Positions 1 through 11,078 of a DNA stretch of 64,000 nt are shown piece by piece. Within the stretch, counting starts at the first letter, position 1; each line of letters starts with the position of its first letter. The stretch lies in the NCBI GenBank assembly GCA_037355855.1, contig CM074760.1, positions 3,340,501 through 3,404,500 on the forward strand, read 5' to 3'. The stretch comes from Pseudo-nitzschia pungens. Taxonomy: Eukaryota; Bacillariophyta; Bacillariophyceae; Bacillariales; Bacillariaceae. The notes beneath the pieces were generated by a model. That model did no database searches, was not told the origin of the DNA, and saw nothing but the letters and a program-made list of their open reading frames with translations. Position numbers and translations under genes: made by a program.

Positions 1-312
1 CTGTAGATCTGAAAAGGCGATACTAAACAGGATGCTAGACAGAATGCTAGGCCCTTCCAGTGGGATTTGTACCAGATCCACATACCCCAAGACTTAGCAG
101 ACCTAAATTATAAGATATATTGGATGCTAAGATAAGAACGGAACTGTAGATCTGAAAAGGCGATACTAAACAGGATGCTAGACAGAATGCTAGGCCCTTC
201 CAGTAGGATTTGTACCAGATTTACATACCCCAAGTGTTTGCACCCCCTAGATTATTAGAGATACAGGGTGCTAAGATAAGAACGGAACTGTAGATCTGAA
301 AAGGCGATACTA
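1..312. repeat. Tandem repeat, about 144-bp unit, 2.2 copies
   Basis: The unit beginning CTGTAGATCTGAAAAGGCG starts at 1, again at 144, and a third time at 288 where it stops after about 25 bp. The first two copies differ at scattered bases. The array touches the window edge, so more copies may lie to the left. No coding potential is seen. Confidence 0.9.
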
Positions 313-354
313 TTGTACATTTTACTCTGCATTGTAACCTTACGGTGCACAATT
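313..354 (+). repeat. 42-bp direct repeat, copy 1
   Basis: The 42-bp block TTGTACATTTTACTCTGCAT... at 313-354 recurs at 596-637 with one difference (C/T). Both copies contain GTAACCTTACGGTGCAC, an example of the AACCTTAC word found in many spacers of this window. The function is unknown. Confidence 0.85.
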
Positions 355-595
355 TTCACGATATAACCCTCAAATTACAGGCTGATGTATAAGATTTGAA
401 ATCAAAAGCGATTTCAACTACCAATACGTGTACCTTGTGTAAGTTACCTTATCCATAACCTTACTTCTTACTTCGTATTTTTGAATTGAAAATTTAAAAC
501 TATTTCGTTCCTGCCAAGTTTCGAATTTTTAGTGGCATCATTTCCTACTACTTAGTAGTAAGGTTTACGGTAGGTCTTACAAGTTCGAAAAGCTT

Positions 596-637
596 TTGTA
601 CATTTTACTTTGCATTGTAACCTTACGGTGCACAATT
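596..637 (+). repeat. 42-bp direct repeat, copy 2
   Basis: Second copy of the block at 313-354, 283 bp downstream, with one substitution. The spacer from 640 to 1320 holds no supported gene, only AT-rich sequence with more GTAAGGTTT/AAACCTTAC words. Confidence 0.85.
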
Positions 638-1320
638 CACGTGGGCAGTTACTGACATGCTAATTTCTAAATTATAATTGGGAACTCTCGTTTTTGATCT
701 CATTTCTCATTCTATGTAACTGAAATAACTGTCTTTATTGATTACGACATGCTATATTCTAATTTTGTATTGCCATACCTCATTTATAATCATTTTTAAT
801 GGCTTCCACAGAATTAAGTGTTTTTCACTAGGTTTTAACAGTTCAATTTCTCGTAGAAGCCTAAGGTTTACCACAAAAAACCTTTTTTTACGACTTTTTC
901 ACTTTTCTCCACCCCCAGACCCCCAGTTCTGCCGAACTAAGACCTACGTTCTAAAAATGTTTATGCAATTCCAATTTTTACAACTCCATTAATTGACAGC
1001 CCGAAGCACGAGTGGTAACCTTACGAGTAAGGTTTACTTGTACGCGGTATCGGGTAGAGTTACTGGTAAGATTTTAAGGTTTACTTCCAGTACGGTATTC
1101 CACCAACATCAACCAACGGCGACCACCAAAAAATGTTGAAACGGCAACTTCACCCCACCAAAAGGAAATCTCGAATCAATCAAAGTTTCCTTTTGGTAAA
1201 AAAATACTAAGGTTACCTATCAATCGTTTCATCATCGAACGGTACTTGCTTCACACGGCGGCATAGTATTCGCATTACTATTCTATACTACACGGTATTC
1301 GAGAACGGTTCCGGAACGAG

Positions 1321-2415
1321 ATGCCGAGGAAGAAACGCGGCCGTCCCATCCCTCTCGCGGCTCCCACGCGCATGACGTCCAGGAAACGGGCGCGGAAGGT
1401 GACGACGACGTTCCACAAGCTGACCGCGGAACGCGATCTGGCCCTGAAAGAGGGCGACGCCGAAAAAGCCGGGGCTTGCGACAGGGAACTGGAGGAAATG
1501 GGCGGCCGCGCGGAATACCAGAGAGCTAGCCAGCTGAGCACCTCCTTTCATTCGACGTCGAAATGGGTGCTGGGGCATCTGGCGAACAATGGATGGTTGT
1601 ACGGGATCAAGACAGCAACCCCGACCGCGACCGAGAATGCGAGCGGGGAATCGAAGGGCGCTGCTGCACCAGAAGAGAGTCACACGAAACGCGGACAGAG
1701 ACGAACCGCGAGAAGAACCACCAGAATACTAGAGGTCGGAGCGATCAACACGGAGCTTTTGGATGCAGCGGGTATCACGGCATCATCGTCGTCGTCGTCG
1801 TCGTCATCGTCATTAGCAGTATCGGCGTCTCGCAGCAATAACAACGAACGCGGCGATCCAAGCACCGGGGCTTTGTCGTCGTCGTCGTCGTCCCTGCCCA
1901 ATCCTTCCGCCAAAAACAACGTCAACATCCACGTCCGCGCCATTGATATTCATTCGATGGAAGAGCGCATCGAGGAGGCCGATTTCTTGGAACTCCCGCT
2001 CGTCCACGCCGATCCGGAGGAGCGGTACGACGTCATTGTGTGTTCCATGGTCCTGAACTGCGTCACGACGCCCGTGGACCGGGGAAAAATGCTCGCCCTG
2101 TTGTACCACCAACTCCGCCCCGGAGGCCTGTGCTTTTTTACGGTTCCAAAATACTGCCTGACCAAGTCGGCGTTCCTGACGCACGCCGTGTTTCGGAAAA
2201 TGCTCGGCGGGAGCGGCGTGGGATTCCGCGTCCAAAAGACCAAGGAAAGCCCCAAGGTCGCCTTTTTCGTTCTGGAACGGCCGGCGGAAGAGGAGCCGGA
2301 TCGCAAACTGGATCCGTCCTTCAAGAAGCCGATCATTCGGAACAAGGGAAAGAAGTTTCCGAACCAGTTTTCCGTAGTCCTTCGGGCCTCGCACATTTTT
2401 CGAACCGAAGAATGA
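1321..2415 (+). CDS. BMT2: BMT2/SAMTOR-type rRNA adenine-N1 methyltransferase
   Basis: A 364-residue single-exon protein. The family (Bmt2 in yeast, SAMTOR in animals) is a class I SAM-binding fold: the yeast enzyme methylates an adenine of 25S rRNA in the nucleolus, and the animal one senses SAM upstream of mTORC1. Seen here are a Lys/Arg-rich N-terminus with AT-hook-like KKRGRP, the core SAM motif ILEVGAINTELL (about residue 134), IDIHSMEERIEEADFLELP (about 210), YDVIVCSMVLNCV with DRGKML (about 235-255), and RPGGLCFFTVP. Two Ser-rich microsatellite inserts sit between the first motifs. The ATG at 1321 precedes the basic tail. The gene is convergent with CTF18, whose stop lies 225 bp away. 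The family is firm; whether it methylates rRNA or acts only as a SAM sensor cannot be told. Confidence 0.85.
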   Translation: MPRKKRGRPIPLAAPTRMTSRKRARKVTTTFHKLTAERDLALKEGDAEKAGACDRELEEMGGRAEYQRASQLSTSFHSTSKWVLGHLANNGWLYGIKTATPTATENASGESKGAAAPEESHTKRGQRRTARRTTRILEVGAINTELLDAAGITASSSSSSSSSSLAVSASRSNNNERGDPSTGALSSSSSSLPNPSAKNNVNIHVRAIDIHSMEERIEEADFLELPLVHADPEERYDVIVCSMVLNCVTTPVDRGKMLALLYHQLRPGGLCFFTVPKYCLTKSAFLTHAVFRKMLGGSGVGFRVQKTKESPKVAFFVLERPAEEEPDRKLDPSFKKPIIRNKGKKFPNQFSVVLRASHIFRTEE

Positions 2416-2640
2416 ATCCCAGCAGCCATTGTTTGATAGTGGCAGACGCTACACATTGCACTTTTAGATAGAGAAAAAAAAGATATCAACGGGACACAAT
2501 CCCACAACTACCATTACTTGTATTGTTCTTTGAGTTTTCTTGTAGTTCGTTGCAGCCGTCCGTCGTCCTCGTTGCAACAATAGTTTGACTTGCTAAGTAA
2601 CTACTAGTAACTAACTAACTAACTATAACTGAAGAACGCC

Positions 2641-4771
2641 TCATTCCAGGTCGTTCAGTCGACAAGGAGTGCGGACCGCCTGGGTAAATCCCTTGACATA
2701 TTTCATTCGAACCACGTGATCCAAGAGGAAACCGCTGCCCGTGTGAGACAGCTTTTGCTTCTTGGACGACGCGCGATTCAACCCCAGGGCAGCCGCACGG
2801 CGCGCCGATTTGGCCGCCTTGCCTTTCTTCGCGGCAATGCCCAAGAAATTGCCGGGCGTCGGGGACGGTGTGGACTGCAACAAACAAACAGACAGACAAA
2901 CAGACAAACAGACAAAACAAAACAAACAAGCAACGGCGGGTTTCGGTTTCACCAACGACAAACCAACACAGACAAGAAGTGAGTTGGATTTCGCGCGTGT
3001 TGGTTGTTCCAAACAAGGTCGACTGCGTTGCCCCGACTGTTCCCCGGAATGGCATGGCACGGCACGGCATGGCAAAAGATCGGGAACGTACCTTTGGGAA
3101 TCTCGCCGTGGCGACGGCGCTCGATGGAGAGGCCTGGTCTAGTTTTCGCGGGGTGACCCTTGCGGGAGACGAAGAAGAAGCGAGTGGCTGTCCCGGTGCG
3201 TTCGTCGCCGGCCTGGCACGATCCAATACGGGTGTTGTTGTTTGCTGGGTCTTCGTTTCGGCCCCGGCCTTCTTGTTCTCTTTGCCGCCGACCGGAGACG
3301 TCTCTTTTTCCACCGACGATTCGGTAGCATTGTCATTGTCATTGTTGTTGCTGTTGTTGTTATTGCTGTTTCGGAATCCCTCCAGAACCACCTCGTGCGC
3401 GAGCAATTCCTTCATCTGGGACGGAATCTCGTTCCGGACGATGCCTCCGGGATGGGCCAAAGAACCGTACTCCACGAGCCGATGAATCGGTGGTTCCATT
3501 CGCAGCTCGCTCGCCGCCGCTCTTCGATGGGCGGGGGCCCCGGTGGTTTGGTCCGTGCCACGTTCCCCGCCGTTGTCCCGGTCCGTTTCGCGATCGACAA
3601 CGTACGTGAGGCCCAGCGAACACAGCGCTGCCACGTGCTTTCGGGCCGCCTCTTGCTCCCTGCCGGTGAGAATGTCGATGGACGACGCCGCGCGGGACAG
3701 GGAGGCGGGCCCCGCTCCCGCCGACAGCACCCACATGGCCAGGGGAATGAATTCTTCCGACAGCAGGGCGTCGCACTTGAGGTGTTTGGCCCGGGGCGGG
3801 AGTCCCTCCGAAAATCTCCGCACCAGCCCCGAGTTGGACTCTCTCCGGTACTTCAGTTCCGACAGCTCGCGCGAGGAAACCGTCAGATCCGGTTTGACCT
3901 CGACCCGGCAGAGAAGATGGATGCTGGCGGTGACCACCGGTACGGCAAAGGCGGACCCGAAACCGGACCCGTGCCCGGCCGCAAAGGACAAGAGTTCGTG
4001 CGCCGCCGAGCACCGGTCCAGCGTGGGATCGATGTAGGAAACCCTCGGAACGTTCAGGAACAGGGCGTTCATGGCTGCCGAGTCGTCGCCCAGGCTGTCC
4101 ACGGCGTGCATCACGCGCGCGACACCGGCCCGGGTTTCCGTTTCTCTCCGGGACGACGGCAGCCGATGGCTGCTGCTGCTGCTTCTGCTGCCGCTCGCGT
4201 GCGAGACCAACCGGGCGCTCCCGGGTTTGGGTTTCCGAAAGACCATCGAGATGGTGGAGGCAATGTCGTTGCGGTCGTCCTTGAGGCCGTTTCCGGCGAG
4301 CGAATTCGCCAGGGCCCGCGACAAATCGCTGGGGTCCGTCGCCTCGGCGGCCGCGAACTGGAGCGTAAAGAGGGACGATCGAATGTCACCGCCGCTCGAC
4401 ACGACCAGCTGGTGCAGGAGCGGTCCTCCCCCCACCATTGGCATTTTTTCCCGGTTCAGAATGGCCTTGAGCCGCGCCACCAACCTCGACGAGGAGGGCG
4501 GTTCGACGTTGAAGTGAGCAGCGTACGGCAGCAGGGGTCGGAGGGCCGGAGCGTACTTGTGGTTGCAAATGCAGATAATGGGCCGCCGGAGGTAGGTGGC
4601 GGCAGCCGATGATGTTGTCTGTTTGTTTTTGTTGTTGTTGTTGTTGTTGTTATTCGCTTTGGAGGGGATCTCCGCCTTGACAATGTCTACCAGTGCCTGA
4701 ATGGACCCCCGCGCGTCCGCTCCGTCGATTTCATCGAGAATGAGGCAGTTTGGCTTTCCGTGATCGCTGTT

Positions 4772-4802
<31 letters not shown>

Positions 4803-6637
4803 GAATTCCTGGCTTTCGTTCCGGGTTTGAAATTGATGGTGGTGGATTCCATGGCTCTCTGGATGCGGTCCTTCAGCACCGCCGACGATCGTTCGTCGGA
4901 TGCGTTGACCTCGACCGGTCGGTACCCGGCGTGCCGAGCGACAATGTGGGCCAGCGTCGTTTTGCCTGATCCATTCGCCAGAGACGTGACGTGACGTGAC
5001 GTGACGAGACAAAGCAAGCAAGCAACAACGGTCAACGAACAAACCGGGAACAATAAAAAACACAAGCCGGACGTGAGGATATTTTCGGTGACGGAGGATA
5101 CAAAACAAAACAAAACAAAACAAAACAAAAACAACACAGCAGACAGTGCCTTCAACTTTCCAGCAAAACCAACGATGGATCGATGGATCGACAGATGTCG
5201 ATCGATCGATTCGACAGTCGCCAGTACGACACGACACGACACGACACGACACACTCGATCAAACACAAACGCAAACGCAACCGAATGAACGAACGAACGA
5301 ACGAACGAACGAATGAACCCATTGCATGTTCCTTACCGACTCCGGGAGGACCGCTCAGCAGTATCACCCTGGCGCTCTCCTCCGGTCGCTTGTCGGACGA
5401 CGAATCTTTCTGTTTGGTTTCGTTGTCGCCGGAATCTTGTTGCAGCTGCTGCTGTTCTCTCTGGCGCTGGTAGAGGGGCCGGAGCGGCGGTGCCTTGCCA
5501 AAGACGTAGGGATCCCACCCCCGCAGGGCCCTCAGGACCTCCCGGTTGGTCCGCTCGTCGGACAACAAGTGTGGAAAGGACCGGGGGGCGTGCTTGTCCA
5601 CCCACAGCCGATCGTCCCGGTCATCGCTGTTGCGGTTGCGGTCGTGGCCGATGTTGCTGTTGCTGTTGTTGCTGTTGTCGACAGTTCCATCAATGGCCGA
5701 AGCGCGCTCGATCCGCTTTCGGGCCAGCAAAATGCTCCTCCGTTTCATTCCGTCCACTCGGCGAAACAACTCGGCCATGGTGACCCCCAGCACACGGGGC
5801 CGCCGATCCGGGCCGGTGGAAGCATCGCCACCGCAGGGAACCGTCACGGACGACGACGACGAGAAGGACGACTCGGTCGGAGAATACTCTCTCTTGCAGC
5901 GTATGTAGACCCGCTTGCCGTCGGCCAGCGTCATCGGACGGGTCGAAAAGGTTTTGTGGCTCGTGTTGGGAAGGGTCCGAAAGACGTTGGTCCGGCCTCC
6001 CCCGGACGAGCGCGAGGTCCGCTGGACCAGGCGTCGGGCATCGCTGCTCCGGTGGTGGGCGGCCTCCAAGAGGCGGAGCAATCGGGCCTCGGGAGCGGCT
6101 TGCTTGGATGCCGATGCCGATGCCGAGGAAGATGCCGATGCCCTCCACTTTCTGGAAGAGGAGGAATTCGCGTTCGTCCGCTGCCACAGTGGCCCGCCGA
6201 CCGACCCGGACGATTCCCTCGTGGCCGTTCTCGTTCGTGTCGTTGTCGTTGTTCTCCAGTCCCGATTCTTTTGGTACCTGCCACGCCACGCCACGCCAAG
6301 CACGAGCAAAGAAAGAGCAAGGAAGTGCGAAGCAAAACAAAAGTAAAATGAGAAAAAAATGCGAGCGCAATGGGCCGAGTTCTGGATGGATCGATCTGGC
6401 AAGAAAGAAAACTCGCGTGCTCGCGTCCTCCAATGACGCCTTTCCTGGAATGCTGCGAATGGAATGGAATGGAATGGACTCCACTCCACTCCACTCCACT
6501 GCACTCCACTGCACTCCACTCCGCTAAACAACAGTACCTACCGTTCAAAACCATACAGATTGTGCTCGTTCCGGCGAGCGGCGAGGTACTCCTCTACCGT
6601 GGTTCCATCTGCGGCAGCATTGTCGTTCAAGTTGTCG

Positions 6638-6668
<31 letters not shown>

Positions 6669-6810
6669 CGTTATTGGTGTTGTCCCGTTCGCCTTCGCCT
6701 TCGTCTCGTGCTTGCATCGGATCCTCGTCTTCTTCTTCGGCGTTGTCGTCGTTATTATTATTATTATTGTAATCGTTATTATTGTTTGGTCCTTCTGGAG
6801 CCGAGTCCTG

Positions 6811-6844
<34 letters not shown>

Positions 6845-7155
6845 CTTCTCTGTTGTTCTTGTCTCTGTCGCTGCCCCGAGATGTTCGTCATTCCATCCGA
6901 GCAGTCTTCCTCTCCCGGGTTGTGGTACTCGTACTCGTACTCGTCAAAGTTGGATGATTCTCCGGTGGCGGTTGCCGCTTGATTTGGAGGAGGCGGAGGC
7001 GGAGGGGGACCACCAAAGTCCTGGCCATCGCAATCGTAATCGCAATCGTAATCGTCTCCGTAATCGTCTACGTAATCGTCGATCATGTCCTCGTCGTCGA
7101 AATACGGCGCGGGAGGAACCACGGGTGGGACTCCGGGAGTTGTCGTCGACGCCAT
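2641..7155 (-). CDS. CTF18: CTF18 alternative clamp-loader (RFC-like) large subunit, four exons
   Basis: Exons by hand are 7155-6542, 6277-5337, 4965-3092 and 2874-2641, giving about 1220 residues in one phase. Ctf18 replaces Rfc1 in the Ctf18-RFC complex, which loads PCNA and links replication to sister-chromatid cohesion. Evidence includes [20 protein letters not shown] before the ATPase domain, Walker [21 protein letters not shown] reconstituted across intron 2 (about residue 520), Walker B LILDEID (about 595), [19 protein letters not shown], the sensor-like [11 protein letters not shown], and [12 protein letters not shown]. The last exon ends with [20 protein letters not shown], the C-terminal tail typical of Ctf18. 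Exon 1 is acidic with Asp, Asn and Pro runs. Poly-Asn inserts interrupt the ATPase domain. The start ATG at 7155 has ACC before and G after it; the upstream GTG is not used. The three introns are full of 4-5-bp tandem repeats. Confidence 0.9.
2875..3091 (-). other. CTF18 intron 3 (217 bp) with CAAACAGA and GGCATGGCAC repeats
   Basis: Donor GTACGT at 3091, acceptor GCAG ending at 2875, phase 0. CAAACAGACAGACAAACAGA units lie at about 2880-2915 and GGCATGGCACGGCA units at about 3050-3075. Confidence 0.8.
4966..5336 (-). other. CTF18 intron 2 (371 bp), inside the Walker A glycine codon
   Basis: Donor GTAAGG at 5336, acceptor CAG ending at 4966. The split codon G|GC rebuilds GPPGVGKT. Within it are arrays of GAACGAAC (5285-5312), ACGACACGAC (5224-5250), AAAACAAAAC (5100-5129) and GACGTGACGT (4984-5004). 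Confidence 0.85.
6278..6541 (-). other. CTF18 intron 1 (264 bp) with GGAAT-type repeats
   Basis: Donor GTAGGT at 6541, acceptor CAG ending at 6278. Splicing joins GAACG to GTACC and restores the frame. On the + strand the intron holds runs of GGAATG and CCACT/ACTCC units around 6455-6525. Confidence 0.8.
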
Positions 7156-8045
7156 GGTTTGCTTCGCAGTCACAGTCGCGGTCGCGGTCGCGGTCGCGGT
7201 CGTTTCTCGATCTATCTATCTATCGATCGATCGATCTATTCACCGTATATCCACAATCCGAAAAACGATCCTCCGATTTTGCCCGGGATGATCTGCATAT
7301 ACGGTTAGAAATAGATTACGGAACTACAGTACCGGTAGTAATAGTGAATCGTATTGATGGAGCCAAGAGTGTCTGAAAGAAGCACCGCGCTGGATGCTGG
7401 ATACGGTAACTTACTGGAGAATGAAAGGACAAAACGAAAACGACAAGACTCCTTTTTGAATTAATTTTGGTTGTCTGTCTGCCCTTTGCTTGGCGCCCAA
7501 AGAACATCAAAAACGAAACCAATTTTTTGGCGCGAACATTCATTTTTTGAACATTGGGATTTTGATTGACTGATTTGATTGATTCGAATTCCTTCCTCGT
7601 CGGAGGCAGTGGTTTGTGGTTTCACGTGATTGACTGGGTGAAGTCCCGAATGAATACAAGTACAGTAAACCTTACGAGTACTCCATTCCGTGGCACTTTC
7701 CTTCCACAGCAAAGATTGTGGCACCACCACACCGCACCATTCATTCCTCCCTTCTGGGTGTCTTTCTTTTTTGATTTCGAGAGATTGATACCGGAAGGTA
7801 AGTAAAGGTTTACGAAGTGCTCGAAAAAACAGAAAACCTCGACGCACCTTTCGATGATTTGTTCGGTTGAACACCAACACCGTACAGTAAAAATAGTAGA
7901 AGTAGCAATTCATGACAGTAATTACCGAAAACATAGTTGTATCCAGCTTTGTCGCACCGCACCGCACCGCACAACATAACACAACAGAACACAACGAAAC
8001 GCAACGCAACGCAACACGCCTCTGCCGAGAGAGTTTGATAGGACA
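7156..8045. promoter_or_regulatory. Divergent intergenic region between CTF18 and FTO
   Basis: About 890 bp separate the start codons of two divergent genes, so both promoters must lie here. Visible are GGTCGC repeats near 7180-7202, TCTATCTATCGATCGATC near 7210-7235, GTAAACCTTACGAGTAC near 7670, and CGCACCGCAC/ACAACACAAC/GCAACGCAAC runs near 7955-8013 just before the FTO start. No gene is supported. Confidence 0.5.
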
Positions 8046-9691
8046 ATGGGCTCCGCAAAAAAGAACAACGGGAATAAGCGAAAGCGGAGTTCCTCGAGAG
8101 ACAACCTCCCGCAGGGGAACGCAAGATCAACCGCAAGCGCCGGCGCCGGCGCCGGCGCCAGCTCCAAGGCTTCGTCGTCTTTGACTTCGTCGATTTCGTC
8201 TTCGTCTTCGGCTTTGCCGTCTTCGTCTTCGTCGCCGTTGTTTCTGACGTCCCGCGATCCGGGATTCGAGCGACACGTTTCCGAGCACTACAAGGGATTC
8301 GCCCACCGCTCGGTCGACCAGCTGGAGCCCGGGGACTTCCACCGAAAGGCCCGGGAAGCCCTGGAACGCCTGCGCGACGCCAACTACTACCAGTACGACA
8401 TCGTCATGGCGGGGGGAAAACACTCGTCCCGGACCTTTGTCAAGCGGACCCTCGTCGGGAATCCCGGCATCACCTACAAGTACCTCGGACTCCGCTTGTT
8501 CGCCCACGCCTGGTCCGGCCCAGGGGTCTCGCCGCTGATGCGATCGATCGGGGAGATGAACCGAGACATGATTCGCATGACCCAGCGGTTTTTTCGTGAT
8601 GATGATGATGATGAGCAGCAGCAGCGGCAGCGGCAACGGCAACGGCAGCTCTGCGAGTACAACCTCACGCTCATCAACTACATGGAACCGACCATCCACA
8701 CCCGCGTCGGATTCAAGGACGAGGCCAATTACGGCATGGGAAAGGTGTCGGTCAGCTGGCACGCCGATTCGTCACTCGAATCGGGCTCGTCCATCGGGGT
8801 CTACCACTGCCTGCCGACGCAGCGGTCCTCCAAGTGGGACTGGAGGATCGCCCTCCGCCGTTCGCCCGAGGCATCGGCATCTTCATCTTCAACGGCATCT
8901 TCATCGGCATCTTCGACGGCACTCTCCGATCCCGCGCCCAAACCCATCGTGGTCGACACGAAGGACGGGGACGCCTATTTCTTGCTGGGAAACTTCAACG
9001 AGACGCACCAGCACTGCGTCCTGGCCGGGAGCCAGACCAATCGCATCAGCAGCACCCACCGGGTGGCCGTCACCGCCGAGGACACCTACGACTACATCCT
9101 GAGGCGCGTCAAGATCGCCCGCAAGCGCTTTCGCCTCCAGCTGCAAGCCCTGGAGGGCGACTCGAACGCAAGCGCAACCGCAAACGGCGCCGCAAACGCC
9201 GTCGACGCCAAGGTGATTCGGTACTGCCAGAGGGTCCTGACCGAGGTGGAAACGGAATGGATCGCCCAGTACTGGTTGCAGGGGGCCCAGCACGACGTCC
9301 TGCACACCTGGTGGCAGCGGCCCATGAAAACCCTCGAGGCCTACTGGCGCGCCCTGGAGGTGGCCACGGCCAAGCTCGTCTTTCACGCGTCGAACGGGAA
9401 CAACAACAACGACGACGACGACAAAGACAACAATGGGAACGACAACGACTCGACCAAAACGAGGAGCAGGAAGCATCGGCTCGCCCCGGACGTGATCCGC
9501 GTGTTGATCCAGGAATTCAAGAATCGGCAGTCCCTCCGGGAGCAGTGGGACGAGCGGCGGGCGGACAAGATCTACCAGCGGCGCATCGCCGAGGAGTATC
9601 GACCGGTGGAACGGCCGCTCTTTGACAACAACAACAACAATCATAACAACAACAACAACATTAACATCAACATCAACAACAATGACGGCGG

Positions 9692-9733
<42 letters not shown>

Positions 9734-10088
9734 GCCGCGGCTGCCAAAAGACCTGGCTCCCACCATCCGGGACCTCAAGCAACTCCTGGTGGCCAATACC
9801 AACGCCAATTCGAACGCGAACGCCAAGGCTGGCAGCGGTGGCAAGGGGGCATCAAAGACCGCACCCGCTGCCGGTAGCGCCGGTAGGAACGATACCAAGT
9901 CTTCTGCGGGTGACACTCCTGCCTCGACGAATCATCCGGGACGCGAAGGCGAGTCGTCGTCGTTGTCGTTGTCGAACCCAAAGAAGAAAAAACGGAGAAA
10001 GAAGAACCACAACAGCAACAACAACAACAACAATAACAAAACCAAGAAGAAAAAGAACAAACGAGGGGCTTCCCCCGTGCAGTCCTAG
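8046..10088 (+). CDS. FTO: FTO-type 2-oxoglutarate/Fe(II) dioxygenase (nucleic acid demethylase)
   Basis: A 680-residue single-exon protein. FTO removes methyl groups from m6A and m6Am in RNA using Fe(II) and 2-oxoglutarate. The catalytic core carries SVSWHADSS (iron ligands His239 and Asp241, as HxD) and ETHQHCVLAGSQ (third iron ligand His323). The 2-oxoglutarate-binding pattern NRISSTHRV places Arg333 and Arg339 at the positions of human Arg316 and Arg322. The C-terminal helical domain shows IAQYWLQGA, WWQRPMKTLEAYWRALE and NRQSLREQWDERRADKIYQR. Poly-Asp/Gln, Ala/Ser and long Asn/Asp microsatellite inserts separate blocks, and the Lys-rich tail could be a nuclear signal. All metal ligands are present, so activity is likely. 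FTO is known in vertebrates and marine algae, which fits. Confidence 0.93.
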
Positions 10089-11078
10089 TTCCCGTTTCCG
10101 TCCCAACAGAAGCATTTTCGGACCAATGGCAGCATTCATCGGAACTCGCAGCATTGTACACGATTCATGCGGGGATAGTTTTTGCAGATGCGCCAACGAT
10201 CCGATGGATGGAGCATTGCGGCGATGGTTGCCCGATGGATCCACTGTCGGTACGGCGGAGTGGCAATTCCTCGTGGCCGACGACTTCCTGGATGGACGCG
10301 ATTCAGTCATTTGATTCATTCAGTCGATTCCATTCAGTCCTTCGTTCCTGCCAACGACCATCGCCCGGCCCTTGCTTGCGTGGGTCGAATGCGAGCGTTT
10401 GAAAAGTCCTGCCGTTGGTGGGTGACGCGGACGGTGGATTGTGATTTTGATTGATTGATTGATTCATTCATTCATTCCCGGCCACGGCGTTTGACGAACT
10501 TCTTGTTCTTCTTCTTCTTTACCAATAGTTTTGTCGCGTCCGACGCAAGTTGTCTCGCAACTATTGTATAATACCTACCACGAGATAGATACGATACGAT
10601 GCGATGCGATGCAATACACAGCAGCTGCTACGGATAGCAGCAATCTCTGTGCCGTGCTTGTGCGCGTCATCCTATTGGAATGAACAGTCCGCACCGGACC
10701 GTGAGTGCAGATCATGCTGCTCATGGCGACATCCCAAACACGCGACGTGTCCGCGAAACCGCCACCATTTCGGGTTTTCGTGCAACGATGATTCGATTCC
10801 GCGTCGCTAAATTTCTAAATCCGTTGAATACCGAATGAGTGAATGAATCATCATTAATCAAAGAACCAATCATCTACTAGAAAGACACGTACTATTCTCA
10901 ATAAAATGACACTTACCCATGGATTGCCAATCCCTCCCTTCCGTTACCAATATTGCTCAGGAAGATTATTCATTTTCCCGAACCGAATGTGAAGACTGTC
11001 GACGACTTGACTTGAGTCGAGTCGAGGAGTCGTCGACTCACTCGCTCGCTCGGATCGACTGTTTCATTTCTTCCTTCG
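10089..11078. other. Intergenic spacer, no supported gene
   Basis: About 1 kb between FTO and the next gene. It contains GATTGATTGATTCATTCATTC repeats near 10447-10475 and CGATACGATGCGATGCGATG near 10590-10610. Open frames here are short and lack recognisable motifs. Confidence 0.6.

Noticed and set aside
3242..4612. 456-codon open frame on the + strand, antisense to CTF18
   Set aside because: It lies wholly opposite the CTF18 ATPase exon, has no domain, and is explained by the GC-rich codon use of that exon. Similar antisense frames occur opposite FTO (9782-8901), the DPP-type gene and the methyltransferase.
6455..6525. GGAAT/CCACT run as a human satellite-like or telomere-like element
   Set aside because: Short, inside an intron, and one of several different simple repeats in that gene.
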